In this document: positions 22,531 to 33,707 of the stretch, in pieces
How the letters are laid out: the number at the start of each line of letters is the position of its first letter
How positions within the stretch are numbered: position 1 is the stretch's first letter
From: Sordariomycetes sp. S80-01Y
Lineage: Eukaryota; Ascomycota; Sordariomycetes
Assembly: GCA_037042185.1 (NCBI GenBank)
Contig: JAXQJY010000030.1
Location: 1,550,001-1,614,000 of the forward strand
Direction: 5' to 3'
Length of the DNA stretch: 64,000 nt
Program-made: the position numbers and the translations under genes
Notes under the pieces: generated by a model
Told to the model about the DNA's origin: nothing
Seen by the model: only the letters and a program-made list of their open reading frames with translations
Database searches by the model: none

Positions 22531-23844
22531 AATGATGATGCGACCGGTTTAACGAGGAATTGGCGCTTCTCTTGGGGGAATTGGATCTGGGACAGGACTT
22601 GTGAGCCACGGATGCGCAAAATGGGAGAAAAAAAGCTGGTGGCGGGGCAAAAAGATGAAGAAGAGTCACCGGCCAAGATGACTCGCACAGATGCGGCTGG
22701 TCGGCATGGGAACGGGGATCGCTATCAGACTTACATTGGCCTTTTGTGACTGGTGGGATAGGAAGAGTCGCGTTTCTCGGTCGCGTGCGATGGTGATGGG
22801 AAGAAAAGTTAGAGTTAAGATGCCGCCCACATTGACAATGCGGCCGTCGTCGAGTGGTTGGAGTTCTTTTTTCGCCAGCTGCAGATTGCCCCACCATTTG
22901 CCGCGACCAGCACCCCACCAATCCTTGGCGACTGCCAGTGGGCTTTTCCATTTGCAGCCTCAATGTGAATAATCGTTGGTGGAAGTCCGTTCGACTGTGC
23001 GCTTTATCCCAGAAGATTCAGGAAGATCTTGAGTTGGATTGAGAACATAAGTACGTGCTCTGAACTAATGTCTCGGTTATTGGAACCTTTGATATGTCAA
23101 GGGTCGTCTCTGGTGTTAAGAATTTGCCCCGAAACCTGGCAACTACGAGATCGCAATTCATCCAGACCTGAGTATTTGCTAAATGTCATGTACCTGTTGG
23201 CGCTTCCAAGTGAACGGCCCTGAGTATTCCAGCCTGCCACTACACTCCACATTATTGTCTAAATGTATGCGACTATTCTACGAATATTCCCGGCTCGGGC
23301 TCAAGGGTAGCGCTGGCTCTGGTAGGAAGATGGCGCGGTCCATTTCGGCCGTGCATTGTGCCACAATCTGACAGAAGCCATCATGGAATCGTCCATAGAT
23401 ACCATGTAGAGAGAGGGTGAGGAGTTCCAGCGCGCTGCACGTTGCTTGCAAATACGGAGTTTCATGTGAATCTCTGCCATCCAAGGCACAAGTGACAGAT
23501 TTCTTAGGCGCAAGGATCGATCTGCAGATAGGGAGGTACTAGACTGGGTGAATAGATCCTACCCCAACAAAAGTATCCGCTAGCAGCAGCTCGGACATTT
23601 ACCTCCTGCCCAACAATGACATCAACTGAATGTCCAAAGAGGAAAGGCCTCGCGCAAGCTCGACTCACATGTCTTGTTTTTCTGCTGCAACAAACTAAAT
23701 GATGCAGCTCGACACCTGAAAAACTCAATCATCATCCCTTCCTCGCAGCAGCGCCGCTTGCCAACGTCTCGACTATGGTCAATTGAGGTGCCTGGGCGTG
23801 TCTGACGGTGCATCGCCACTGCATATCCCCTACGAATCGCCATC
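22531..23844. other. Divergent intergenic region, 1.3 kb
   Basis: Promoters of the La gene (-) and the phospholipase gene (+). No motif-bearing frame, RNA gene or repeat was seen. Confidence 0.45.
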
Positions 23845-26307
23845 ATGAGATCGCCCGCCGGCATCAGAAGCTTGGCCAAGCTTCGCGCGCGTTTAAGAGC
23901 TGGGCATCCCTTCCTCGCGCGTGCCGCCCATCCGCGACATGGCTTCTTCACCTCCTCCAAGAGCGCGACAGCGAACAAGCAATCCAAGCCAACCGCGCCA
24001 TTGGTTCTGCTTACAGGCGGACTCTTCGTATGGTGGCTTTACCCGTCCGAAGACTTTGCGCTACTGTCCAACAACCCGAGGCAGACGCGCGCTGAGCGCC
24101 AATCCCAAACGCGACCCATCGAAGGTCAGCAGGACCAAGGTGACGGCTCAAGCGAGCATGATGGGGTGAAGAGTGACGAGCCGGCATGGACGAATTTTGC
24201 ACGTCGGTTTGAGTCCTTTTCCCTCGTTACGGACTTAGAGTGGTCCGCGCTGTCGGACACTCTCGTTGACTACATCCTGCCAGATTGGTCCAAGCTGATA
24301 CCTGGCTACGTCAGGAAGCTTCAACGGGAGCTGTCTATGTCGCCAGGGTCGCTTGCAGATGAGATCTGGAGGGAGGCGCACGATCCGCTAGTCAACCCGG
24401 AGATTCGCTACTCAGCCGAGGTCAGAGTCTCCAACGACCTGTGTCACGACGAGAAGCAGTATTTGGATCGGAGAAAGAGAGTCATCCGTGTGGCGTTGGC
24501 CAAGTACCTCGGGTTGAAAGAAGAGGATATCCACCCGGATGATGTACCGACAATTGCGATGTGTGGCTCTGGCGGTGGACTGAGAGCTCTCATTGCTGGC
24601 ACAGGCTCGTTGCTTGCTACAGAAGAGGACGGACTGTTCGATTGTGTAACCTACACATCAGGCGTGAGCGGGTCTTGCTGGTTGCAAGCATTCTACCTGT
24701 CATCCTTCACCAAGGGCCGCATTGCGTCTCTGGTGGATCATCTGAAGGCGAGAGCTTCCATACACATAGCTTATCCTCCTGTAGCATTTCAGTGCATGAT
24801 CTCTCTGCCAACGAGCAAATACTTGCTCAGCGGCATGGTCGAGAAGCTGAAGGGCGACTCTACCGCTGATTTCGGTCTTGTCGACGTCTACGGCCTTCTG
24901 CTGGCCGCGAGGTATCTTATCCCCAAGGGCGATCTGGCTGTCAACGAAAGGGACTTCAAGATTTCAAACCAGAGGGATTACGTTAAGTACGGGCAGAACC
25001 CTTTGCCGATATACACCGCTGTTCGTCATGAAATTCCCTCGGAGCTGAAGCAAGGAGAGCATGCTACCGAAGAAGCCAAGGAAGAGGCCAAGAGGGAGTC
25101 CTGGTTCCAATGGTTCGAGCTCACGCCCTACGAATTCTTCTGTGAAGAATTCGGCGCAGGCATTCCGACCTGGGCTGTTGGACGCAAGTTCAAGAATGGG
25201 AAAGATGTACCCCCTGAGAGCGGCTATCATCTTCCCGAAACCAGACTACCGCTCCTCCTGGGTGTTTTTGGGAGTGCTTTCTGCGCCACTTTGCAGCACT
25301 ATTACCATGAGATCAGACCCCTCGTCCGAAGTATCACTGGACTGTCCTCGGTTGACGAGCTCATATCCGGGAAGAGCGACGATCTGAGTAAAGTCCATCC
25401 TATTGATCCCGCGAGTATACCCAACTTCGCGTACGGCATGCGCGGCCTACTTCCTCGGACGACACCGACGAGCATCTATGAAAATGAGTACCTCCAGCTC
25501 ATGGATGCTGGAATGTCCAACAATCTGCCCATTTACCCTCTTCTTAGGCCTGGGCGTAACGTGGACGTCATGATCACGTTTGATGCCTCGGCAGATGTCA
25601 AGACCGACAATTGGCTCTCTGTGGCTGACGGTTACGCCAGGCAGCGCGGCATCAAGGGGTGGCCTGTCGGTGTTGGCTGGCCGAAACCTGGCGAGTCCGT
25701 CTCCGAGACTCGCAAGGAACTCGAGGCTGCGCAGGTCCACACAGACCGCGAGGCAGAGGCCCGCATCGCCAAGGCGAAGAGCGACCAGGAGCACTTGCGG
25801 GGCGAGGCTCATTCCCACGGCCAGGACGCCAAGCCGGACGACACGACCTCCAAGTTTGACCCCGGAGACCCTGAAGCAGGTGACCTGGGCTACTGCACGG
25901 TCTGGGTTGGCACCACCGAAGAGCGAAGCTCGAAACCCCCTCCGCCTTCAAAGGCCATCTCCGATCCAAACAGATGGAAACTCATGCAGCCGGAGGCAGG
26001 CATTGCAGTAGTCTACCTCCCTCTCCTCGAGAATGACAAGGTGCCGGGCGTCTCCCCTGGCAAGTCAGACTATCTGAGCACTTGGAACTTTGTCTACACG
26101 CCGGAGCAGATAGACAAGGTGGTTCAGCTGGCGCGAGCAAACTACGATGAGGGCAAGGAACAGATCCGGTCCACAATCAGAGCTGTGTATGAGCGGAAGA
26201 AGACGTTGAGGGAGGAAGCAGAGCGACAGTCCCGCTCCGATCGATTCAAGGCCTTCGCTAAGAAGGGTGAGCGGGCACTCCGTAAGGAGGGTGACCAGTT
26301 CAGCTAG
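23845..26307 (+). CDS. plaA: Cytosolic-type phospholipase A2 with mitochondrial-like N-terminus
   Basis: A single exon of 820 residues with no intron. The lipase core carries the cPLA2 features: the oxyanion/Arg motif GSGGGLRA (about 242-249), the nucleophile Ser in GVSGSCW (about 273-279; GLSGS in animal cPLA2), and the partner Asp in MDAGMSNNLP (about 553), followed by a stretch ending ITFDAS. There is no C2 domain. Residues 1-45 are rich in Arg, Ala and Ser with almost no acids, as in mitochondrial presequences, and are followed by a hydrophobic stretch (about 52-66, VLLTGGLFVWWLYP) that could anchor it in the inner membrane. It should release fatty acids from phospholipids. Aspergillus nidulans PlaA is the best-known relative. 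The C-terminal 200 residues are charged and partly coiled. Confidence 0.88.
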   Translation: MRSPAGIRSLAKLRARLRAGHPFLARAAHPRHGFFTSSKSATANKQSKPTAPLVLLTGGLFVWWLYPSEDFALLSNNPRQTRAERQSQTRPIEGQQDQGDGSSEHDGVKSDEPAWTNFARRFESFSLVTDLEWSALSDTLVDYILPDWSKLIPGYVRKLQRELSMSPGSLADEIWREAHDPLVNPEIRYSAEVRVSNDLCHDEKQYLDRRKRVIRVALAKYLGLKEEDIHPDDVPTIAMCGSGGGLRALIAGTGSLLATEEDGLFDCVTYTSGVSGSCWLQAFYLSSFTKGRIASLVDHLKARASIHIAYPPVAFQCMISLPTSKYLLSGMVEKLKGDSTADFGLVDVYGLLLAARYLIPKGDLAVNERDFKISNQRDYVKYGQNPLPIYTAVRHEIPSELKQGEHATEEAKEEAKRESWFQWFELTPYEFFCEEFGAGIPTWAVGRKFKNGKDVPPESGYHLPETRLPLLLGVFGSAFCATLQHYYHEIRPLVRSITGLSSVDELISGKSDDLSKVHPIDPASIPNFAYGMRGLLPRTTPTSIYENEYLQLMDAGMSNNLPIYPLLRPGRNVDVMITFDASADVKTDNWLSVADGYARQRGIKGWPVGVGWPKPGESVSETRKELEAAQVHTDREAEARIAKAKSDQEHLRGEAHSHGQDAKPDDTTSKFDPGDPEAGDLGYCTVWVGTTEERSSKPPPPSKAISDPNRWKLMQPEAGIAVVYLPLLENDKVPGVSPGKSDYLSTWNFVYTPEQIDKVVQLARANYDEGKEQIRSTIRAVYERKKTLREEAERQSRSDRFKAFAKKGERALRKEGDQFS

Positions 26308-26588
26308 ATCATGCAATTCAAACATGTAGACTTGTTATCGTTAGTTTCGGTATCGAAAAGAAGAGGCTTGTACAATGGTCTGTAGATATAATAAAATTGG
26401 TAGCGCTACCAAGCCGTCCCTTGAAGAGCCTTTGTCATTGTTTAAGCGTACAGTACAATGTATTTATACAATCGCCTCTCTGCCGCGCGCCAGCCATCGT
26501 GGTGTATTTGTACATTCGACCTCCTTGAATGGTCGTCCGCTCAAATGCTCTCCTCGTCACCAATTAACATACAAGCCTAGCACAGCAT

Positions 26589-27767
26589 CTACAGAACCTC
26601 ACCGCAGTCAATGTGCGGCGCCTTCCATGGCTTCGCACCCTCCTCGAACATGTCGCTTGGCACGGCGACCTTGTTACCTGGACTATACAGGTACCAAGCC
26701 TTCAAGGCGTTCATCGCAGCCTTCTTCCGCGCGATGTCCAGACTCGCGCCTGGCGCCTCACCCAACTTTTCCTTGCCAGAGTAGACACCCACGATGAAGA
26801 CGGGAGTGCGACTCAGACGGCCCGTCTCGCTTTCGAGCCTTGCGATGGGCGCGTCGAAGCCCTCGCGCTGACAGAGACGTGTCAGCTCCTTGGTGGGCAT
26901 CTCGAAGCTGAAGAGGGATTCCATGTCGAGGCTTCGGGAGAGGATGTGGGAGTTTATGAAAGCACGTGCCGCGGAGCGGCCGGCGTGAGTGTAGATGCTG
27001 CCCACGACGGCGCGGGAGAAGGATGCGAAGGCGTCATCGCGGAGTTTGTTGTACACTGGCCCCTCAGTTCGGGCGCCGATGACATCGCCGAAGTCATCGT
27101 CTCGCACTACGCGGCTGGACATTCCTCGCCGATGTCCCTCGATGCGCCCACTGTCACCTCCCAATCTGCTCTCATCGCTGCCGGCCTTGCTGGGCGTCCA
27201 TTGTAGCAGACCGGGGTCGACTTCCTCACCCGGGGCGGCGACCTCTTCGGTACCCCATCTCCGGGCCAGTTTGGAGAGCGATTCGGGGCCGGCGTAGGCA
27301 CGCAGGGCTTCGTAAAGGACGGACATGGGAAGACGGGGGTATTTGCAGACTAGCCACTCGAGCACGTGGAAGTTGATCAGTGTCGAGCCCAGATGCGCCA
27401 GGTTGTCATTGTTGAAGTTGGGGTTTTGGTCGGCGGAGGGGCATATCAACGCCCGTCCAAGGGTCTGTAGGGGAATCTTGCTCGAGAGGGCGAGTCGTGC
27501 GTGCAGAGCGGCGAGCTTTGCGGATTTGAGCATCCGGTCGGGGGATGGTGAGGGTAGGGGGCCGCTGTATTGTATTTGTGGTGAATTCCGTGACTCCTCG
27601 GGCCGTTCGAGATCAGATACGGTCGCTACCTCATCGAGGGATGCTCGTATCGCTGATGCAGATTGATAGCGTGTACTGGCAAATGATGCAGTCCTAGGCA
27701 GTGCAACTGCCCCAGATCGGACCTGGAGCAACTGCCCGCTCCATTGGGAGCACCGTAACCTCTTCAT
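26589..27767 (-). CDS. MRPL3: Mitochondrial large-subunit ribosomal protein, RNase III fold (MRPL3/mL44)
   Basis: A single exon of 392 residues, using the first ATG at 27767 (MKRLRCSQWSG); the open frame continues upstream but only with non-ATG codons. Residues 1-40 are Arg/Ser/Ala-rich and look like a presequence. A degenerate RNase III domain spans roughly 75-280 (FNNDNLAHLGSTLINFHVLEWL, then AVVGSIYTHAGRSAARAFI) without the acidic catalytic set, followed by a double-stranded-RNA-binding fold to about 370 (ARKKAAMNALKAWYLY). This matches yeast Mrpl3 and human mL44, structural proteins of the mitoribosomal large subunit. The long insertion at about 175-235, rich in Gly, Arg and Asp, appears lineage-specific. 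Confidence 0.88.
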   Translation of the reverse strand: MKRLRCSQWSGQLLQVRSGAVALPRTASFASTRYQSASAIRASLDEVATVSDLERPEESRNSPQIQYSGPLPSPSPDRMLKSAKLAALHARLALSSKIPLQTLGRALICPSADQNPNFNNDNLAHLGSTLINFHVLEWLVCKYPRLPMSVLYEALRAYAGPESLSKLARRWGTEEVAAPGEEVDPGLLQWTPSKAGSDESRLGGDSGRIEGHRRGMSSRVVRDDDFGDVIGARTEGPVYNKLRDDAFASFSRAVVGSIYTHAGRSAARAFINSHILSRSLDMESLFSFEMPTKELTRLCQREGFDAPIARLESETGRLSRTPVFIVGVYSGKEKLGEAPGASLDIARKKAAMNALKAWYLYSPGNKVAVPSDMFEEGAKPWKAPHIDCGEVL

Positions 27768-28133
27768 CCTCCTAAATGAAAGCCGGAAAAGGATTCCAGA
27801 CAAATTCGATATCCCCTCTATCCCCAGTGTCCCAGTGGAGGACTCGCAGAGGGGCAATTGCTGGCGCGGGCGTGGGCGTGGAAAGTTGAACTGGGGATGG
27901 GCTCAATGCAAGGCGTCACGAAAAGTTCTGCGGGCTCGCGCGTTGGAGTCGTGTGAGGTGGAAAGGGAGGTCTTGGCGCCTGCTAGGGGAGCTAATCGCG
28001 GAAGTTCTTCGGGCCGGGGGTCCTGCGGTGCGATGACCTCCCATGCTTCCAACCACGGATTCGAGCCCTGGACGACTGATCTCCAGCCATTGACCCTCAC
28101 CACAACTTCTCAGCCCATTTCGAATCAATCAAG
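27768..28133. other. Divergent intergenic region
   Basis: A compact shared promoter between the MRPL3-type gene (-) and the 89-residue protein gene (+). Both could be mitochondrial, so co-regulation is possible. No RNA gene was seen. Confidence 0.45.
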
Positions 28134-28582
28134 ATGGTAGGTATTTCCTTTCTTGGAGTGTCACCGATTGACTAACGAGCCTGCAGGGTGGCGGTCCCAA
28201 GGTCCCGTAAGTGCCGCGAAAACGAGATCGTCTCCCCGACGCAAAGCCTGACAAACGAACCACAGATACCCCAAGCACGTCTGGTCGCCCGCGGGTGGCT
28301 GGTACGCTCAGCCGAACAACTGGAAGGGCAATACGCTCATTGCCGGCGGTGTGATGGCGACGATCTGCCTGATTACGTGGAAGTTCAGCGCGGACAGGGA
28401 GAAGTGGGCGCGCACGCCGGAGAAGACGGGGTGGTATCCCAGCAGAAAGTACGTTTATTCGGTGCAAGCTTCATGAGCGGGAACATCGCTTCGGGCATTT
28501 GGACTAACGTGATGGCAGCTGGTCGACACATCTGGCAAAGTTGGACGCAGAACGGGACGCGGCCGAGGGGAAGAACTCATAG
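28134..28582 (+). CDS. Small single-pass membrane protein, probably mitochondrial
   Basis: Exons 28134-28136, 28187-28206, 28266-28448 and 28519-28582 give 89 residues. The first coding exon is just the ATG and the second is 20 nt; all introns are GT-AG with CTAAC/CTGAC branch sites. The protein begins MGGGPKVPYPKHVWSP, has one membrane segment (about 33-47, IAGGVMATICLITWKF), then a charged tail (SADREKWARTPEKTGWYP). The short form, N-terminal Gly run, GGW motif and single helix resemble accessory subunits of respiratory complexes, in particular complex I, but I cannot name the subunit from sequence alone. Conservation across four tiny exons in one frame strongly supports a real gene. It was too fragmented to show as one open frame. 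Confidence 0.82.
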
Positions 28583-30094
28583 AGGGGGAACTGGATAGGT
28601 GCGACATGTGTATAAACTCGACATTCGGAAAGCAACGATTCTTTTGTCCTTACTCGTGATCACGTTCTCGTGCAGGTTCTTCGATTTGGAGCTGTCGGGG
28701 GCAGCCAAGTGCATTCACCACAACGAAATCGTGGTACAGCTTTCACCCCAGGCGGGCTGAAGAAAAGGGCAGGATGGGAGGCTCGTTTAGCAGAATCAAA
28801 AGCTACATGCCTCAGCAGAGCCATGCAATTATGCGCACCGCGACAGTCAAGACCTCCCACACTTCGGAAGGTCGGGCGCCTAGTCGGCCTTTCACACAAC
28901 TGAGTTGACTGAGGCATATCTTGATGTGGAGTCGAGGGGTTGATTGTTGATTCTTCTGGAGTGTCATTGTTATAATTGACCGACAAGGACGTCGCAAGGG
29001 GGTAGCATGATCTCAACCTTGTGGGTGGTCACGTTATAGGTACATCAGACGAACAGGCAAGAAGGCAGAGTTGAGCTGGTGATAAAGGTGGGTTTCTTGG
29101 TGTATTCACGGGCTTCACAGTCGTATGACACATTGGCGTATTTGAAATAGGATGGGTAGCTTGCTTGTTGACGAGGGATGAATAACTGCTGCCGCTGAGC
29201 CACTGCAGTGCTTGATCAACCTTCACACGTTCGAAAGCGCGTTGTGCGCACTTCCCGCATTGCTTAACAGACCTGTGGGTAGGTCAGGGAATCTGATTCG
29301 GATCTACAGCTTGAAGTGAAGTAAAGTGCCGATGTAGGCAACCAAGATAAGAGACAGTGGTGCCAGCCGTGTTCTGCACGTAGCTGTCATTCTTGGTGAT
29401 TCTACAGGCTTCTGGGAGTCATTTGCTGCACTACGGACCCTGCGCTGCCATGTGGCCGATGGCGGGCATGGGGCCTAATCAACCTTGGAGAGGCTCTGTG
29501 GCAGGCAGTCTCATCCAAACTCACCTTGAACAACGACCACGCCTTCACTCTGCACTTTGTCCATCTCCTGATCTATCCTATACAAGCCACGCGTGATTGA
29601 ACCAACCGAGATCCCTTGCAGCCGTACTTATACTCGATTCGGCTATCTGCCAGTGGTCCTGCGTCGGCACCTGCTCCAGGGCCCACTGCACTGACGTCGA
29701 CTCGGAGTCCCACCGACCGACTTTAAACCTCAACTCCGAACCTCGAGCTTTACTAATCTCGAACCTGGCTCGCGACATCGACTTTTCTTCCGGAAACAAC
29801 CTCGCACCCGCTGCTTCATGCCTCGCTAAGCAACGAGTGCGACACGTGTGGCGCGGCGTTTGCTCAAGCTAGCCTCGTCAATGACGCCCGTCTCCCTCTG
29901 GTAGCTCTGCCACCTCCATCGGGCGCCACCACCGGCACTGGCCCCTCGGCAACCGCCAACGCCAACTGTCTCCCCTCTGTCCAGTTCTTCAGCTTGTCAA
30001 AGTGGCTGCTCGAGCGTTTCGCCTCGCAGGCCTCGCCGTTGGCCTTGGAATCAGCGCTCTCACTGCGTACCAACGCAGTCAGGCGACACCAGCC
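28583..30094. other. Intergenic region and probable RING gene leader
   Basis: No gene is supported in 28,583-29,580. From about 29,590 to 30,094 the sequence is C/T-rich and probably belongs to the promoter and long leader of the RING gene; an open frame runs into the RING gene's first exon in frame from about 30,002, but without an ATG before 30,095. Confidence 0.4.
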
Positions 30095-32022
30095 ATGGCT
30101 TCTCAGAGTCACGGCCATCTCGACGCCACCGGTGATCGCGAGGTCGTCTACTGCCATGCTTGCGCTCACGAGTGGTATCGGGACGAGCATGGCTTAATCT
30201 GCCCCAGCTGTGCGGGCGAGATCATTGAGATTGTGAGACCCCTGCTTTGGCACACCTTTGCCACCTGTTGAACTCTACCTCGACTTGTGCTAACTCGACA
30301 ACAGGTCAGCCCAGACAACGATCCTAGGGCTATCGAGCCTCACCACGGTTCTGCTTCTACATCTCCGGAGCTGCCGCCTTATCGAAATAACGACTCCGAC
30401 CCCGACGAAGCCGACATCGACGACGTGCAGGAGCACTTGCGGGGAGGCAATGGCTTCATTTTTAACTCCAACACACGTCCAGGCGTACATCGCGATCATC
30501 ACCAGCCCGCCATGGGCCCAGTCCTACATAGGTTCATCGACATGGTTAACGACTTCGGACCGCCAGGGCCTCCGAGAGATCCATGGCGAAACCCTCAGCC
30601 GCAACGCGGTGCGGAACGATCACCAGGGATTCTACATCATCAACGTCATGCTAGTGCCCATGATGACGATGATTTCTACCATCCTGTGCAGAATCAACAT
30701 CGCCTGCATCATCCTGCTGGGTCTTTTGGCGGAGCCAGAATTCATAGAACGACGTTCTCGAGGAGTCCCTTCGGCGGTGGTACGGCCAGCGTCACGATCT
30801 TTTCGGCACCGATTCATGTGCGCAGGCCAGGCTCACAACCGGATGATGAGGCTGAAGGCGACGAAGGTCGTGATCCTTTCCCGGAGTATGTCAATTTCTT
30901 CGAGACGTCCCGTAGAACAACAGCTGACTTCGCAGAATCTTCGCTAATGTCATCAGAGACATGGGCGCGCCTCACGGCCATGGTGATGGCCCAAACAATG
31001 CTCAGACTTTCGCGAGTAGTCTTCGAGATATCATGAGCTTGTTTAACCCGCAAAATGCCCGTCTTGGCGATGCGGTCTACTCGCAAGAGGCTTTGGATCG
31101 TATCATCTCGAACCTGATGGAGGCGAACCCGCAGTCGAATGCTGCACCGCCGGCTTCTGAAGAGGGTCTGAAGAAGCTTGAGCGCAAGCCTGTTGACAAG
31201 GAGATGCTCGATAACCAAGACAAGACCGAGTGTTCTATCTGTATCGATGACATATCAGAGGGCGACATGGCGCTGTTTCTTCCGTGCAAGCATTGGTTCC
31301 ATGAGCAGTGCGTAGTGTTATGGCTGAAGGAACACAACACCTGTCCCATCTGTCGGACGCCGATCGAAACACGAGAAGAGCGTCGCGAAGCAAGAGAGTC
31401 GCGACTGAACGAGCAGAATATGCACAACAACCAGAACGACGGCTCGAATCAAGCGCAGCCGGGTATACTCCACCCAGCTGGTAACCCCTGGGTCCGTGAT
31501 ATGATGAGCTCAAGCGGAGGTTACGTGCGAGACTCGCCAGATAACCCTCGACGAGCTCAGTACACTGGGCACCTCCCTGATGCTTTTCTCAACAGGGCGG
31601 AGCCTTCCACGCAACAGCAATCCGGACCAGACGATGACCAGACACTTCGCTCTACACAAAGCGCTCGACCACCAAGCCATCGCCACACTCGCCTGAACGA
31701 AGCCATCCGATCCGTCTCAGCCATGCAGGAGCGCCATCGCGACAGCAACGACTCTGCGTCGACTACAGGGGTTTCATACGACACCTCTCGAATGCAACGG
31801 CGCAACTCTCTCTCGCCTACCAACTCTAGAACAGCAGCGCCGGGGAATCACTCCTCCCACAGAGAGAGGAGTCCGTCGGAGAGCAGCAGTCGATGGGCGG
31901 CGTCGGACCGAGAGTCCACTGGCTCGCAGAGGCAATCGGGGGGCGGACCGTTCAGCTGGCTCCGGAGCCATCTCCCGGGGGGCGGCTCTGGCGGCTCCTC
32001 TCGCGACGAGCGACGGTCATAG
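30095..32022 (+). CDS. RING-H2 E3 ubiquitin ligase with N-terminal zinc ribbon (RNF126/RNF115 type)
   Basis: Exons 30095-30232, 30305-30885 and 30936-32022 give 601 residues. The N-terminus has a zinc ribbon with two CxxC pairs (CHAC near 20 and CPSC near 38), as in RNF126/BCA2, where it binds ubiquitin. The middle is disordered, His/Pro/Asp-rich. The RING-H2 domain lies at about 338-380: CSIC, then CKHWFHEQC and CPIC. The Ser/Arg-rich C-terminus ends GGSGGSSRDERRS. Intron 2 (50 nt, GTATGT, GCTGAC, GCAG) joins DPFPE to IFANVIRDMG. Proteins of this group act in quality control of mislocalised or misfolded proteins and in endosomal sorting; the substrate here is unknown. The start chosen is the first ATG ahead of the zinc ribbon. 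Confidence 0.9.
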
Positions 32023-33707
32023 GAATGGGAGTGGACTTCGATCGAGGACGAGCATAGGTGGCTTCTTTACTTTGATGAGGAACTCATGTTTCCGCAGCAG
32101 CATGGTCACTGATGTTGACCTCGCAGGCTGCTCAGCCTTGGTGCATTTGATGGCGTTAGTGGAGCGTAGTAAGCAAGCCCATTTTGGGCAACAGGTTCAG
32201 GTCAAATCGCGTAAATTACCTTTGCATCCCAAGTCAGGATAGTGTATGAACATAGAAGAGGTCGCAGGTTTAAATGCTCCCAAGATGAAAAGGAAGCCAT
32301 AGCCTGAAAGAGGGTGGATACTGCCACTGTTCCCATTGCTTTGCTTTCTGTACCTATTATAGCACAGGGGAAATGCCCTGAAGAGCAGATAGATTGAAGA
32401 GTGTCGACTGTTGACAAGGCTTGCGAATGTGTGAAGCCCCTTCGACGGACAGACTCGACAGGCGAGACACTCACAGGAACAACTCGCAAATGCCAGGTTC
32501 CTACATCTACAAAAATGACGAATGATCCCGCTCTGATTAAGCTACGGCAGGTCGTGGTGCCTTTCAGACGTATGGGTTAAGCTCGGAGTAAGGCAGCGCT
32601 GGCGGAGTCACGTCGACGAGCAGGATGCGATCTGCCGCCCTCGCGGAGACAACTAGAGCCTACACGTACATAAAACATGTATAATTCGCAGTGCTGGCTA
32701 TCTCTGGGCGATGTAATTCCTTGGAGGGGAGGCCTCGTTGGGCTGTGGTGGCGACAGTTGTGCCAGTGGACCGAGCCGAGTGCTGTATGTATAGTAGGAA
32801 GGGTCTGCCGTTGGCCCAATTAGTATATTCGGATGTCTAAATGTAGGTTTTCAAGGACATACATTGAACCTGATTGATGACTTTCCTCAAAATGTGCTTC
32901 GCCTCCTCCCTCGCCAATATTACGATGTTTTGCACAGCGATCAGTCAAACGAATATTGCGTCAGTGGCCTCATGTTTACACGTGTATGGCCAGAACTCGT
33001 CTGTGTAGATCATCAAGATGGCTCCTATGAAGGGGATTGATTCCGACCTTAGTTTACGCGTTCTCTTCCACATATGCGAGCATGTCCCAATCCCGTCGGA
33101 GCGGACTCTATCCCGTTTCCCCGTTCCCGACCAGCCACCGTCAAAACCACCAGCAAAAGGCCCCAAAGCTCCGATCGGAACGGTCTCAGAATCGCCTCCG
33201 GTATTGTATCCCGTGCATGACTTCATCGTGGTCGTCTGAGCCGTTGTCGGTGCCGATCGCTTGCGAGGCGGCCACGCTTTGGATGGGACGTCTGAGACAA
33301 AGCCGGCGCGGAGCAGGAGGGGTTCGGCAGATGGAATGACACTCTCATGTTGTGCGTGCTTGTGAACGGGGCTTCAAAAACTTGATTGGTCGTTTGAGGT
33401 GCTGTGTCGGCATCTGATGATGGTCTATGAGGAGGGAAGGGCTGGGTTGAACATTTGCTATAAAGCGTCGATGGGCCGGACGGATGGGATGGGCTCTATT
33501 GTTTCATCTGCTCCTCACTCGATAGAAAGCCTGCGTTTCTTTGTTAATTCGATCTCACCTCACCTTCACAGGCGTCTCTCCCTTGTGATACCACACAGGC
33601 CAATTGTCGTCTCGAGGCGTACAGCCAGCCGTCATTCTTCCGTGACGCTCTATGTCTCTCGGGATCTCGGTCGACCTTCAGCTTATCAATTCAATCAAAG
33701 TGATATC
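32023..33707. other. Intergenic region, 1.7 kb, with P450 promoter
   Basis: No supported gene. Frames of 70-95 codons on both strands at 32,945-33,339 overlap each other and show no motif. The last 300 bases are the promoter and leader of the P450 fusion gene. Confidence 0.45.
33459..33464 (+). promoter_or_regulatory. TATA box candidate of the P450 fusion gene
   Basis: TATAAA in the context GCTATAAAGC lies 244 nt before the start codon, followed by a C/T-rich stretch. A TATA box suggests an inducible gene, which would suit a P450, but the transcription start is not known. Confidence 0.45.

Noticed and set aside
28021-28090. tRNA-like GGCTCGAATCC on the minus strand
   Set aside because: No matching D-arm or acceptor stem at the right spacing. 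It lies in the promoter of a small protein gene.
32945-33339. Small frames on both strands upstream of the P450 fusion
   Set aside because: They overlap each other, have no motif, and lie in a promoter region.
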